Assembly: GCA_963809695.1 (NCBI GenBank)
Contig: CAWEKI010000006.1
Span: 682,001-746,000, forward strand
Origin: JAGDMJ01 sp963809695
GTDB taxonomy: Bacteria; Bacteroidota; Ignavibacteria; UBA10030; UBA6906
DNA length: 64,000 nucleotides
Reading direction: 5' to 3'
Made by a program: the position numbers and the translations under genes. Numbering within the stretch: the first letter of the stretch is position 1; the number at the start of each line of letters is the position of its first letter. This document shows positions 51,545-59,738 of this stretch, piece by piece. A model generated the notes under the pieces. That model worked only from the letters and a program-made list of their open reading frames with translations, had not been told where the DNA came from and made no database searches.

Positions 51545-52669
51545 ATGGGGGGAGCTGGCGAGACGAAGAAATACCAGGTTAAGGTGACGAGACTCCTGGC
51601 CTGCATGTTTGCGACATTCGCAAGTATCTGCATCAGCCCTGGAATCCCTGGATGCAAGGGAGACTTTCCTTCAGGGCCTTTTCCTCCGGAATTCCCCATG
51701 TTGAGCGATCCGATTCCGTTCGACCAGCTGGCGCCGGGCATGCTCGTTTTCCAGCGGATCGGTCCACCGGGAAACAGATACATCGGCGCGTATGTCGTGG
51801 TTACCGGTCAGCAGCGTTCCCGTGGAATCAGCTACGTGGTGGTCAATGATCCGTCGGTATCCCCGGACGGGATACGAATTGCCTTCACCACATTCTCGAC
51901 CGTTCCGACGGCAGAAGACGTCTATGTTATGGATTACAATGGCACAAACCGAGAATGGGTTTCGGACCTGGCGGCAAAGGAGCAATCTCCCAGCTGGACC
52001 TTCGATGGGAGGCAGATACTGTTCTTTGCGGTTCCATTTGCCTCGACCGGCGATTCTATCCAATTGTACCGACAGTCTCCCGTGCGGTACCCGGGTGACA
52101 GGGTACTTGTATTCGACTCGGGAAAAAGAAAGCCGCCGGTGCACCTCAGGGGCCCGGTCTCGGCCTCGTCCACCGGAACGCTTCTTGTAGCGGGAGATGG
52201 AATCCACACCATCAGCAGCGACGGTTCCGAGGTGAATTTGCTGATTCCGGACCCCGGCGGAGGAAAAACGCTCTATTCGCCTGCCTGGTCACCGGACGGG
52301 CAGAACATCGCCGCGCTCCTCGTGACTCGCGATGTTGCAGGCATTCGGTCCGTGGCGGTATTGGTATACTCAGCAGACGGCATGGGCGCCGATACGCTTG
52401 TTACCCTTCTGGCCAGCGCCACCTCCGAATGGCCTGGCAACAACACGTATTCGCTTTGCTGGTCACCGGGGGGATCGCAGATCGCCTTCACCAGACCCGA
52501 CGGAGGAGACGTGGGTTCGCATATCTATGTGATCGGGAAAGACCGCACCGGTCTGACGCAGGTGACATTTGCCACAGGAGTGATTGACAGAAGCTTGTCC
52601 TGGGGAAAAGAGGTTGACGTGGAGGATAGCTTGTGGATCCATAGGAAGAGGCTCGGGGAAAACCGATGA
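51545..52669 (+). CDS. PD40/TolB-like propeller protein, probable lipoprotein
   Basis: The 374-residue product has an N-terminal hydrophobic segment (LLACMFATFASICISPGIPG) ending at GC, suggesting a lipid anchor. Propeller blades follow (SVSPDGIRIAFTTFSTVPTA, SPSWTFDGRQILFFAVPFAS, SPAWSPDGQNIAALLVTRDV, LCWSPGGSQIAFTRPDGG). PD40 propellers are common on the outer membrane of this group and often bind proteins or glycans. The start region has two nearby ATGs; the one at 51545 keeps the long frame. No enzymatic motif is visible. Confidence 0.75.
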   Translation: MGGAGETKKYQVKVTRLLACMFATFASICISPGIPGCKGDFPSGPFPPEFPMLSDPIPFDQLAPGMLVFQRIGPPGNRYIGAYVVVTGQQRSRGISYVVVNDPSVSPDGIRIAFTTFSTVPTAEDVYVMDYNGTNREWVSDLAAKEQSPSWTFDGRQILFFAVPFASTGDSIQLYRQSPVRYPGDRVLVFDSGKRKPPVHLRGPVSASSTGTLLVAGDGIHTISSDGSEVNLLIPDPGGGKTLYSPAWSPDGQNIAALLVTRDVAGIRSVAVLVYSADGMGADTLVTLLASATSEWPGNNTYSLCWSPGGSQIAFTRPDGGDVGSHIYVIGKDRTGLTQVTFATGVIDRSLSWGKEVDVEDSLWIHRKRLGENR

Positions 52670-52740
52670 ACAACTGGTAGCTTGAGGGGTTGGATCCGGT
52701 GCCTTACCCATCTAACACTCACACTCGTAGGAGACACACA

Positions 52741-53301
52741 ATGACCGGCCTCGATCTGCTTTGGCTTCCCATTCTTCTTTCATCCGTGATCGTGTTTATT
52801 GCCAGCTCGATCATTCACATGCTCTCCCCCTGGCACAAAGGGGACTACCCCAGGCTGGCAAGCGAAGACAAGGTATTGGATGCGCTTCGCCCGCTAGCAA
52901 TTCCGCCGGGAGATTATATGATGCCGCGGGCGGCGAGCACACATGAGATGCGCTCAGCGGAGTTCAACAAGAAGCTGACGAACGGGCCGGTCCTGATGAT
53001 GACCGTCTGGCCAAATGGACGGGCGCCGATGGGAAAGACGTTCTTGTTCTGGTTCCTCTACTCTGTGGTGGTGGGAATCTTTGCTGCCTATATTTCAGGC
53101 CGCGCGTTGCTCCCGGGCGCTCATTATCTTCAGGTTTTCCGGTTCGCGGGAGCCACGGCGTTTCTCGGGTATACTCTTGCCCTCTGGCAGATGTCCATCT
53201 GGTACCGCCGCGCCTGGAGCACGACGATCAAGCTAACGGTGGATGGGCTGATCTATGCGCTGCTGACGGCCGGGGTGTTTGGGTGGCTCTGGCCGCGCTA
53301 A
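52741..53301 (+). CDS. Hypothetical membrane protein
   Basis: This 186-residue protein begins MTGLDLLWLPILLSSVIVFI behind TAGGAGA. It has four hydrophobic segments: 5-25, and from about residue 100 to the end (TFLFWFLYSVVVGIFAAYIS, FAGATAFLGYTLALW, LIYALLTAGVFGWLW). A conserved-looking loop SSIIHMLSPWHKGDYPRLAS and IPPGDYMMPRA lies after the first helix. I do not recognise a named family with known function. It is on the same strand between the PD40 protein and the SpoIIE-type phosphatase, without overlap. Confidence 0.7.
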   Translation: MTGLDLLWLPILLSSVIVFIASSIIHMLSPWHKGDYPRLASEDKVLDALRPLAIPPGDYMMPRAASTHEMRSAEFNKKLTNGPVLMMTVWPNGRAPMGKTFLFWFLYSVVVGIFAAYISGRALLPGAHYLQVFRFAGATAFLGYTLALWQMSIWYRRAWSTTIKLTVDGLIYALLTAGVFGWLWPR

Positions 53302-53332
53302 CCCTGTACATCGAGGTCTGTTCTCAATTCAT

Positions 53333-53432
53333 GGGTTCATCGTTCATAGATTCAATATTCCCGTTCGTGCGTTCGTTGCTCGAAGAGCGAACGAAGGAAC
53401 TGTGAACGCATGAACCCGTGAACGATGAACCC
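53333..53432. repeat. Inverted repeat GGGTTCATCGTTCA
   Basis: GGGTTCATCGTTCA (53333-53346) recurs in exact reverse complement at 53419-53432. A smaller hairpin around GAAGAGCGAACG lies between, so the gap could fold into one long imperfect hairpin. Confidence 0.55.
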
Positions 53433-53499
53433 GGGGATTGGGAATTCAGAACTGTGCAAATCAAGCCAACGCCCCGGGGAACCAAGCTACGGAGGCACC

Positions 53500-54879
53500 A
53501 TGCAGGAACTTTCCGAACGCATCACCGAGGCCCTCGCAAAAGAAGAGGCCCGCGCCGAGCTGTTCGCAAGCTATGTGCGCCTTGTCCTGCTCATCGTGCT
53601 TACCACGATTGCCTTGTTGAATGCCCCATCGTTGATGTTCGAGGCTAACGTCTTTAACTTCGGGGCCCTCCTCGTCGGCTACGCATACGGGTTGATCGTC
53701 CTCGCACGCGTGCGGGGGCCGGGTTATCACCCTATGATGAAGTACATTACCTCCTGTCTCGACGTTGCCCTGGTTTTTCTGCTCCTGTTTCTCTATACAA
53801 AAATCGAGATCCCCTCAGTGGCGCTGAAGAATTATGTCTATCTCATTGTCTTCCCGATGATCGCCCTCACGGCATTTCGGTATGACCGGAAGCTGACGCT
53901 TGTCTCGGGCGGCCTGGCCGTCGCACTCTACCTGCTGCTTGTTCTTTATCTCTCACTTTTGCACTTGATCACCCTGACACATGGGGGCTACGAACGGGAG
54001 CTTTTCACGAGCGACGTGACATACATCGGCCAGGCGACCAAAATCCTGATTCTTGGAGTGTATGTCCTTTTGGTATCCCATCTTGCCCAATACTCCCGGA
54101 AATTGTTCCACAAGCTGGTCCGCGATGAACTGAGCCTGCGGGACCTGCAAGAGCAGACAGAGTGGGAGTTGACCCTCGCGTCGCAGGTGCAGGCTCAGTT
54201 CCTGCCTCGTTCTCTTCCCGCCATTGCCGGGCTTGACACGTACGGTGTGGTCCAGCAGGGAAAATTCGTCGGGGGCGACTACTACGATTTCATCAAGCTG
54301 GCCGGTGACAGGCTCCTTGTTGTATCGGCAGATGTCTCGGGAAAGGGCGTACCTGCGGCACTGATCATGGCAGAAGTCCGGGGTTCCACCCAGTTGCTCG
54401 CCTCGATGCATACCGGACTTGAAGGACTGCTTCAGCGATTGAACTCCATGGTCCACCAGAGCACGGAGAAGAAAAGCTTTGTGACGTTTTCCGCCGCCGA
54501 GGTGGAAACCTCTTCCGGGCGTCTCACCTATGTCAATGCCGGGCATCCGCCCCCGCTGGTCTGTTCAGGAGGAGTGGTTCAATCATTGGTCAAAGGAACG
54601 ATCCCCCTCGGCATATGTCCCGAATTGCCGCAGCTTACGAAGCATGCAGTGGAATTTCCTTCCGGGAGCATGCTGGTTTCGTATACCGACGGCGTGTTGG
54701 AAGCAAGGGATGCGCAGGGTGAAGAGTATGGCGAAGAGAGGCTCCGGGAATATGTGCGATCACATTTTGCTCTCGATGCTGAAGCATTCACGCTGGGGCT
54801 GTTGCAGGAGGTGAAGAACTTTGGCGGGGGAAAAGCGCCGGATGACGACATGAGCGTTGCGGTGGTGAAGTACAAATAG
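53500..54879 (+). CDS. Membrane-bound SpoIIE/PP2C-type serine phosphatase
   Basis: The 459-residue protein has six predicted helices in its first 205 residues (RLVLLIVLTTIALL, FGALLVGYAYGLIVL, CLDVALVFLLLFLY, YVYLIVFPMIAL, GGLAVALYLLLVLYLS, ILILGVYVLLVSHLA). A short coiled coil follows, then a PP2C domain with all metal-binding aspartates: VGGDYYDF, VSADVSGKGVPAAL, YTDGVLEARD and PDDDMSVAVVK. Such RsbU-like enzymes dephosphorylate anti-sigma antagonists. ATG at 53500 has GGAGG four bases upstream. No STAS or RsbW gene lies nearby. Confidence 0.92.
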   Translation: MQELSERITEALAKEEARAELFASYVRLVLLIVLTTIALLNAPSLMFEANVFNFGALLVGYAYGLIVLARVRGPGYHPMMKYITSCLDVALVFLLLFLYTKIEIPSVALKNYVYLIVFPMIALTAFRYDRKLTLVSGGLAVALYLLLVLYLSLLHLITLTHGGYERELFTSDVTYIGQATKILILGVYVLLVSHLAQYSRKLFHKLVRDELSLRDLQEQTEWELTLASQVQAQFLPRSLPAIAGLDTYGVVQQGKFVGGDYYDFIKLAGDRLLVVSADVSGKGVPAALIMAEVRGSTQLLASMHTGLEGLLQRLNSMVHQSTEKKSFVTFSAAEVETSSGRLTYVNAGHPPPLVCSGGVVQSLVKGTIPLGICPELPQLTKHAVEFPSGSMLVSYTDGVLEARDAQGEEYGEERLREYVRSHFALDAEAFTLGLLQEVKNFGGGKAPDDDMSVAVVKYK

Positions 54880-54890
54880 TGCGTTGTTGA

Positions 54891-54960
54891 CTCACTCACC
54901 TACTCCCCCCTCCCTCCCTTGTTCTAAGGGAGGGAGAGGGGGTACGGGGGAGTGGGTGGG
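54891..54960. repeat. Pyrimidine/purine hairpin repeat
   Basis: CTCCCTCCCTT (54910-54920) and AAGGGAGGGAG (54926-54936) form a perfect 11-bp stem. The stem is extended by outer CTCCCCC/GGGGGAG tracts. A weaker related copy lies near 58730-58768. It may also end the phosphatase transcript. Confidence 0.65.
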
Positions 54961-55069
54961 TTTAATCTCATCCCCTGATACAAAACTCCACTTTCTTTTC
55001 CTTATCATACCAGTGTGCAGCGCGCAATGCGCGGAAGGGTTTTTTCCACCACCTAACGGATATCCGCCA

Positions 55070-56587
55070 ATGGCTCGCCCGGCTCTCCTCATCTCCAAGT
55101 CCAAATATCTCGCCGGCCTGCAGTGCGACCGGCTCTTATGGACATATTACAACGCGAGGAACGAGATCCCGCCTCCCGGCAAGGCGACGCAGGCCATCTT
55201 TGATCAGGGACATCTCGTTGGGCACGAAGCCAGGAAGCTCTTTCCAGATGGGGTGGAAGTCGAGGCATCGTACACTGACATAGCCGGTACCATCGATCAA
55301 TCGGTGGAGGCATTGAAGAGCCGACGGCCGGTTTTCGAAGGGGCGCTTTCGTATAACGGTGCGTACGCCCGGGCAGACATCCTGGCGCCTGCGCCGAAAA
55401 GCGCGTGGGATGTCATTGAGGTAAAGAGCTCGACCGAGGTGAAGCCGGTAAATCTGGAAGATGTCGCTTTTCAGCGATACGTCTATGAAGGGGCGGGACT
55501 AAACATCCGGAAGTGCTACGTTTGCCACATCAACAACCAGTATGAGCGGGATGGGGAGATAGAGCCTGATGAGTTGTTCACCCGGCAAGATGTCACTGCC
55601 GAGGCCGAAGAGCCTCTCTCGCGCGTACCGGAGAATTTGCGCCGGATGGTTCGCGTGATCAGCGCTAAACGGCGCCCCGAGACGGCGATCGGTCCGCACT
55701 GCAGCGACCCGTACGAGTGTCCGCTGTACGAGAAGTGTCATGAACATTTACCTCCTCACAACGTCCTTACGCTCGTCAGGATGGGAGTGAAGGGATACGA
55801 TCTGATCAATGGCGGCATCCTGGACATCAAGAAACTTCCTGCCAGCATGAAGCTCAGCGGGGCGCAGGCGATCCAGGTGGATGCGGTTCGCTTGGGTAAG
55901 CCGTTCATCTCCCGCAAAGAGATAACGGAGTTCCTTGGCGGACTGGAATATCCTTTGTACTTCCTGGACTTCGAAACAATTCAGCCTGCCATTCCGCTGT
56001 ATGACGGTTCCAGGCCGTACCAGCAAGTTCCGTTTCAGTTTTCGCTGCATGTACAGGAGCGGAAAGGAGGGAAAGTAAAGTACTTTGGCTTTCTGGGGGA
56101 TGGCAGATCGGATCCCCGGCCAGGACTTTTGCGTCAGTTGAAGCCGCTTCTCGGGGCGAGCGGATCCATTGTCGCATACAACGCCCCGTTCGAGCAACGG
56201 TGTCTGCGCGAGCTAGCCGGGGCGTTCAAGTCATATGAATCATGGTGGAATCGTCTCGAGCCGCGTTTCGTCGATCTTCTTGCGCCGTTCCGGGCGTTTC
56301 ATTATTATCATCCAAAACAGTTTGGCTCCGCCTCGATCAAGATGGTACTGCCGGCGCTGTGCGGTTCGGGGTATGAGGGGTATGCGATCGCCGAAGGGGG
56401 AGAGGCGAGCCAGGCGTATCTGGACCTCACGATGGGGAAACTGAGTGCGGAGGAGGTACGGAAGGTAAGGACGGATTTGGAGCGGTATTGCGGTAGAGAT
56501 ACGGAAGCGATGGTGCAGATTGTAGAAAACCTCGGAGAACTCATCCACCCCCTCGATCCCCCTGGGAAGGCGTGCGTAGTTCTGTAG
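55070..56587 (+). CDS. DUF2779 protein: Cas4-like nuclease fused to DEDD exonuclease
   Basis: The 505-residue protein combines two nuclease domains. The N-terminal half looks like a RecB/Cas4 nuclease: D103, E117 and K119 in AYARADILAP...VIEVKSSTE, the QxxxY motif at Q135-Y139, and cysteines C19, C211, C217 and C223, enough for an iron-sulfur cluster. The C-terminal half is a DEDD exonuclease with YFLDFETIQPA (D300, E302), SIVAYNAPFEQRCL, VDLLAPFR and RYCGRDTEAMVQ. This is the DUF2779 architecture. Function is unknown; DNA repair or defence is plausible. Its TAG stop lies within a palindromic repeat. The start is chosen for family fit. Confidence 0.82.
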   Translation: MARPALLISKSKYLAGLQCDRLLWTYYNARNEIPPPGKATQAIFDQGHLVGHEARKLFPDGVEVEASYTDIAGTIDQSVEALKSRRPVFEGALSYNGAYARADILAPAPKSAWDVIEVKSSTEVKPVNLEDVAFQRYVYEGAGLNIRKCYVCHINNQYERDGEIEPDELFTRQDVTAEAEEPLSRVPENLRRMVRVISAKRRPETAIGPHCSDPYECPLYEKCHEHLPPHNVLTLVRMGVKGYDLINGGILDIKKLPASMKLSGAQAIQVDAVRLGKPFISRKEITEFLGGLEYPLYFLDFETIQPAIPLYDGSRPYQQVPFQFSLHVQERKGGKVKYFGFLGDGRSDPRPGLLRQLKPLLGASGSIVAYNAPFEQRCLRELAGAFKSYESWWNRLEPRFVDLLAPFRAFHYYHPKQFGSASIKMVLPALCGSGYEGYAIAEGGEASQAYLDLTMGKLSAEEVRKVRTDLERYCGRDTEAMVQIVENLGELIHPLDPPGKACVVL

Positions 56588-56608
56588 GACGGCTCTCCAG
56601 AGCCGTCC
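56584..56608. repeat. GTAGGACGG palindromic repeat, copy 1
   Basis: GGACGGCTCT (56587-56596) and AGAGCCGTCC (56599-56608) form a perfect 10-bp stem with a 2-base loop. The G that opens the stem is the last base of the DUF2779 TAG stop. Confidence 0.75.
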
Positions 56609-56816
56609 ACACGAGCTTGACTAGAACAGGGCACATGGGCTACGTCGATTGACATCGCGACAATGGTAGATAGACTTTCTCAATTGATCATTCCCCCCAG
56701 TTCGTTTTCTGGAGGAGGCAAAATACAGTTCTCGGCAGAGCCGAAAAATTGGCTGGTGCCGTTGTAATAAATACCGGGGGAAGTTCTCAGCCTTATGGAT
56801 TCCTGGAGGTCGTTCC

Positions 56817-57047
56817 ATGCCAAAAACCCAAATACTTGCTCCTGATGTCGTTGAAAAGCACATTCTGATTGTCCGCGGTCAAAAGGTCATGCTGGATGCG
56901 GACCTGGCCCGGTTGTACAGGGTGCCCACAAAGCGCCTCAACGAGCAGGTCCGTCGTAATCACAAGCGGTTCCCGGTCGATTTCATGTTCGAACTTACCG
57001 CCGAGGAGGATCAGGTTTTGAGGTCGCAATTTGCGACCTCAAAATAA
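56817..57047 (+). pseudogene. Truncated ORF6N-domain protein
   Basis: The 76-residue product (VVEKHILIVRGQKVMLDADL, ARLYRVPTKRLNEQVRRN, RFPVDFMFELTAEED) is an ORF6N DNA-binding domain that stops at RSQFATSK. The next gene continues with GGRRYRPLAFTEQGVAMLSS and a helical tail. The end lies where the second tandem unit begins, so the gene was probably cut by duplication. It might still bind DNA, but it lacks the rest of the family. Confidence 0.7.
57016..57044. repeat. 29-base perfect palindrome inside the ORF6N frame
   Basis: TTTTGAGGTCGCAA (57016-57029) and TTGCGACCTCAAAA (57031-57044) are exact reverse complements around one T. A degenerate version stands at the same place in the second ORF6N gene (57339-57362). 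Confidence 0.8.
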
Positions 57048-57136
57048 AGATCCTGGCTGAGTCGGAAAGATGGCTGGCTCCGCTGTAATATGTAGGGGGG
57101 ACCTTCTCAACATTATGAATTGTTAGAGGTTGTTCC

Positions 57137-57658
57137 ATGCCAAAAACTGAGATTCTCGCCGCGGATGTGGTTGAAAAGCACATTCTGCTCATTCGGGGCC
57201 AGAAGGTCATGCTAGATAATGACTTAGCGCACCTATACGGAGTGCCGACAAAGCGCTTGAACCAGCAAGTCCGGCGTAATCGCAGGAGATTCCCGGATGA
57301 TTTTATGTTTGAACTGACCGCAGAAGAGGACAATCGTTTGAGGTTGCAAAATGTGACCTCAAAGAAAGGTCGTGGCGGGCGGCGTTATCGGCCGCTTGCA
57401 TTCACAGAACAAGGCGTGGCAATGCTTTCATCGGTCTTGAACAGCGAGAGGGCCATACAGGTGAACATCGCCATTATGCGGGCGTTTGTCCGCTTGCGAC
57501 AAATCCTGGCGACGCACAAAGCGTTGGCAAAGAAACTTGAGGAGATGGAATCCAAGTACGACGAGCAATTCCGGGCGGTGTTCGAGGCGATACAGGAGCT
57601 TATGACCCCACCGGATCCGCCGAGGAGACAGATAGGGTTCAGGGTGGAGCGTGAGTGA
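57137..57658 (+). CDS. ORF6N-domain DNA-binding protein
   Basis: The 173-residue protein has the full ORF6N layout: VVEKHILLIRGQKVMLDNDL, AHLYGVPTKRLNQQVRRN, RFPDDFMFELTAEED, GGRRYRPLAFTEQGVAMLSS and LNSERAIQVNIAIMRAFVRL. A coiled-coil tail follows (ALAKKLEEMESKYDEQFRAV). The domain comes from phage and large DNA virus KilA-N/Bro relatives and is common as a chromosomal orphan in Bacteroidota. Role unknown, probably DNA binding linked to mobile elements. The preceding copy is a truncated relative in tandem. Confidence 0.88.
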   Translation: MPKTEILAADVVEKHILLIRGQKVMLDNDLAHLYGVPTKRLNQQVRRNRRRFPDDFMFELTAEEDNRLRLQNVTSKKGRGGRRYRPLAFTEQGVAMLSSVLNSERAIQVNIAIMRAFVRLRQILATHKALAKKLEEMESKYDEQFRAVFEAIQELMTPPDPPRRQIGFRVERE

Positions 57659-57735
57659 ACCCATCCACACTGTTCAACTAGTTGTTGACGAATTATCAAT
57701 TACTGGCCCCTGATCCCTGAACCCCGGACCGTGTT

Positions 57736-58686
57736 ATGATGAACCTCCTCGATATCCGCCACATCTGCCGCCCCAGGCCGGCGGGCTCGAAAGCGCACAA
57801 TGAAGTGCGCGACATTTTGCTGGGCAGTTTACAGCAGATGGATCTCAAGCCATTTGAGGGTCAAGGATTTTGCTGGAAATATCATGGCGAAGGGGAAGAG
57901 GCCATGGCCAATCTGCTTGCTGTCCAGCCGGGTGCCGATCCTTCTCTTCCGCCGATGATTCTTGGCGCCCATTACGACACAGTGCCCGGCACTCCCGGTG
58001 CCGATGACAATGCAGCGGCGATCTGGGTTGTCCTGAATGCCGTCAACGGCATCAACCCGGGTACGCTTAAGCGATCGGTGATCGTCGCTCTATTCGACGG
58101 CGAAGAGCCGCCATACTACCTGAGTCCTTTGATGGGTTCGACGCATTTCTACGAACACCAGCTCAAACAGCCGGTTCACTGCGCTTTCATCTTTGACCTG
58201 GTTGGTCATGATGTTCCCATTCCGGGGATCGAGGACCTGGTCTTCATTACCGGGATGGAGAGTCATACGACGTTTGAGACTGTCATCAATGGCACCACGC
58301 CGGATTTCGGGATACGTGTTGTTACCGCGCTGAACAAATATGTTGGCGACATGAGCGATCATCATGTATTCCGCGTGCACGGGGAGCCATATCTATTTTT
58401 CTCCTGCGGACACTGGCAGCACTATCACAAGCCCACCGACACGCCGGAGAAGCTGAACATCAGCAAGATGGAAGCGTTGTCAGCGTACCTCCGGAAGCTC
58501 CTGGCCGCCTGCGACGAGGCAGATTTTCCCAAAGGCGGCGGCGACTATGACACCACGGCCACGGATGCGAAGTTCATGAATGACAACCTTGGGCAAGTGC
58601 TGAAGCGTTTTGGAGCCGGTCCGTTGAGGAGCCGAGAAGATATCGACCGGGCTGTCCGGGCACTGATGACACAGTTCGGCCTGTAG
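57736..58686 (+). CDS. M28-family zinc aminopeptidase
   Basis: The 316-residue peptidase has the M28 metal site: H79 and D81 in LGAHYDTVPGTPG, D90 or D91 in ADDNAAA, the catalytic glutamate pair in LFDGEEPPY, FDLVGHDVPIPG, and the last histidine in the HKPTDTPEKLN region. No signal peptide is seen, so it is likely cytosolic. Two ATGs open the frame (57736 and 57739). Its TAG stop is the first part of a GTAGGACGGG palindrome, as in the DUF2779 gene. Confidence 0.88.
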   Translation: MMNLLDIRHICRPRPAGSKAHNEVRDILLGSLQQMDLKPFEGQGFCWKYHGEGEEAMANLLAVQPGADPSLPPMILGAHYDTVPGTPGADDNAAAIWVVLNAVNGINPGTLKRSVIVALFDGEEPPYYLSPLMGSTHFYEHQLKQPVHCAFIFDLVGHDVPIPGIEDLVFITGMESHTTFETVINGTTPDFGIRVVTALNKYVGDMSDHHVFRVHGEPYLFFSCGHWQHYHKPTDTPEKLNISKMEALSAYLRKLLAACDEADFPKGGGDYDTTATDAKFMNDNLGQVLKRFGAGPLRSREDIDRAVRALMTQFGL

Positions 58687-58706
58687 GACGGGTCTCTGAC
58701 CCGTCC
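58683..58706. repeat. GTAGGACGG palindromic repeat, copy 2
   Basis: GGACGGGTC (58686-58694) and GACCCGTCC (58698-58706) form a 9-bp stem with loop TCT. The first G is the last base of the peptidase TAG stop. Confidence 0.75.
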
Positions 58707-59102
58707 ACCTAGGCTCTCATAAACTCATTCCCCCAACCCCTTTCCCTTACACAAGAGAAGGGGAAGGCCAATGCTCAATATCAATCTCTGACCTCTGCAG
58801 TCACCTCTGTCTCTGCGTGTCCAAGCGCATTTCTGCCGCCCACAGACTTGATATTCTCCCCACGATAGCTTTCAATTGTGTATTGTTCTTTGGCTCTTCT
58901 CGTACCTGCCTGTCCCCAATTCCTTCCCGTAATTTCCTGATCAGTGGTTCAGACACAAGGCCTGAGCATTTGGCTTCATTGTGGGCACGACATCGATATC
59001 CCTTGCATGATACAGCTGCTGAATCTATTGCCCTAACTTGAGAATGTCACTTGAACAATCAGCTCTATCCGCTCGTGGCATTTGAATCGTGATAATATTG
59101 TC

Positions 59103-59127
59103 GTCCTGACAAGCTCGTGGTCAGGAC
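59103..59127. repeat. GTCCTGAC palindromic repeat
   Basis: GTCCTGAC (59103-59110) and GTCAGGAC (59120-59127) pair across a nine-base loop. It is one of several unrelated small palindromes in this non-coding stretch. Confidence 0.55.
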
Positions 59128-59206
59128 CCATCCATAGCCAACGAAGAATCCTGGAGGGAACCAAACGAACGGTGAACCGGACTGGTTTTCTCCTGAGCGG
59201 TTTTAC

Positions 59207-59272
59207 CCGCTCCGATAGGAGCGGTGAATAGGTAGACCAAATCTCAAGAATAGTCTTTCAGCCCCGTAGGGG
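59207..59272. repeat. CCGCTCCGATAGGAGCGG and CCCCGTAGGGG repeat pair
   Basis: Two hairpins lie 38 bases apart: CCGCTCC/GGAGCGG (59207-59224) and CCCCGTAGGGG (59262-59272). A second CCCCGTAGGGG is at 62132-62142. Confidence 0.6.
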
Positions 59273-59738
59273 CGACGTATGCTCTTATCAAACCGCGTCC
59301 AAAATCAAAAAAGGGAAATCCCGGAACGCACTAATTTCTTAATTGCCCTTGTGGCATTCTAGAATGCGGAGGGGTGGAAACCTTTAGCTTTGCCAATTCA
59401 GAGGTTGGTCGTTCCTGATCTCTGACACCTGAAACCTGACCCCGGGTGGGCCCGGGTAACGACGCAAGAGTGTGTGTTCGCTTACTGGAAGTACGTGAAG
59501 GCAATAGACGAGCTCATCGAGGCGCTTCTGGGGCCGTGCAAGGACGAGGCGGAGCGGGAAGAGAAAGAACTGCGGCTCAGGTGCGGAAAGTTGACAAGCT
59601 GATTCGTACCTGCTATCATAGTAGCGGCTCCATCAAGCAGGGATTGTCCTGCCAGACGCTTCGGCGCTGCCCGGATGCATTGCTTTTCTCTCACTTTATA
59701 CCACAGAATCCATTCACCTCTTGGCCAGGGCTTTCGGA

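Larger units (their letters stand above)
56719..57360 (+). repeat. Tandem duplication of about 321 bases carrying ORF6N gene starts
   Basis: Two adjacent units (56719-57039 and 57040-57360) share the same layout: a related 97-base leader, GTTCCATGCCAAAAAC at the start codon, and similar coding sequence. Each begins near CAAAATA. The units differ at many positions, so the event is not recent. Confidence 0.75.
58687..59738. other. 1.05-kb non-coding stretch rich in small palindromes
   Basis: No intact gene is supported. It holds a pyrimidine/purine hairpin (58730-58768), CTGACCTCTG-type tracts (58784-58822 and 59412-59443), GTCCTGAC/GTCAGGAC (59103-59127), CCGCTCC-GATA-GGAGCGG (59207-59224) and CCCCGTAGGGG (59262-59272). 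A coding-like fragment at about 59470-59601 (FAYWKYVKAIDELIEALLGP, then EREEKELRLRC) lacks a proper start and may be a gene remnant. Confidence 0.6.

Noticed and set aside
56817..57658. ORF6N genes as part of a resident prophage
   Set aside because: No capsid, terminase, integrase or attachment site is seen around them; orphan chromosomal copies are common.
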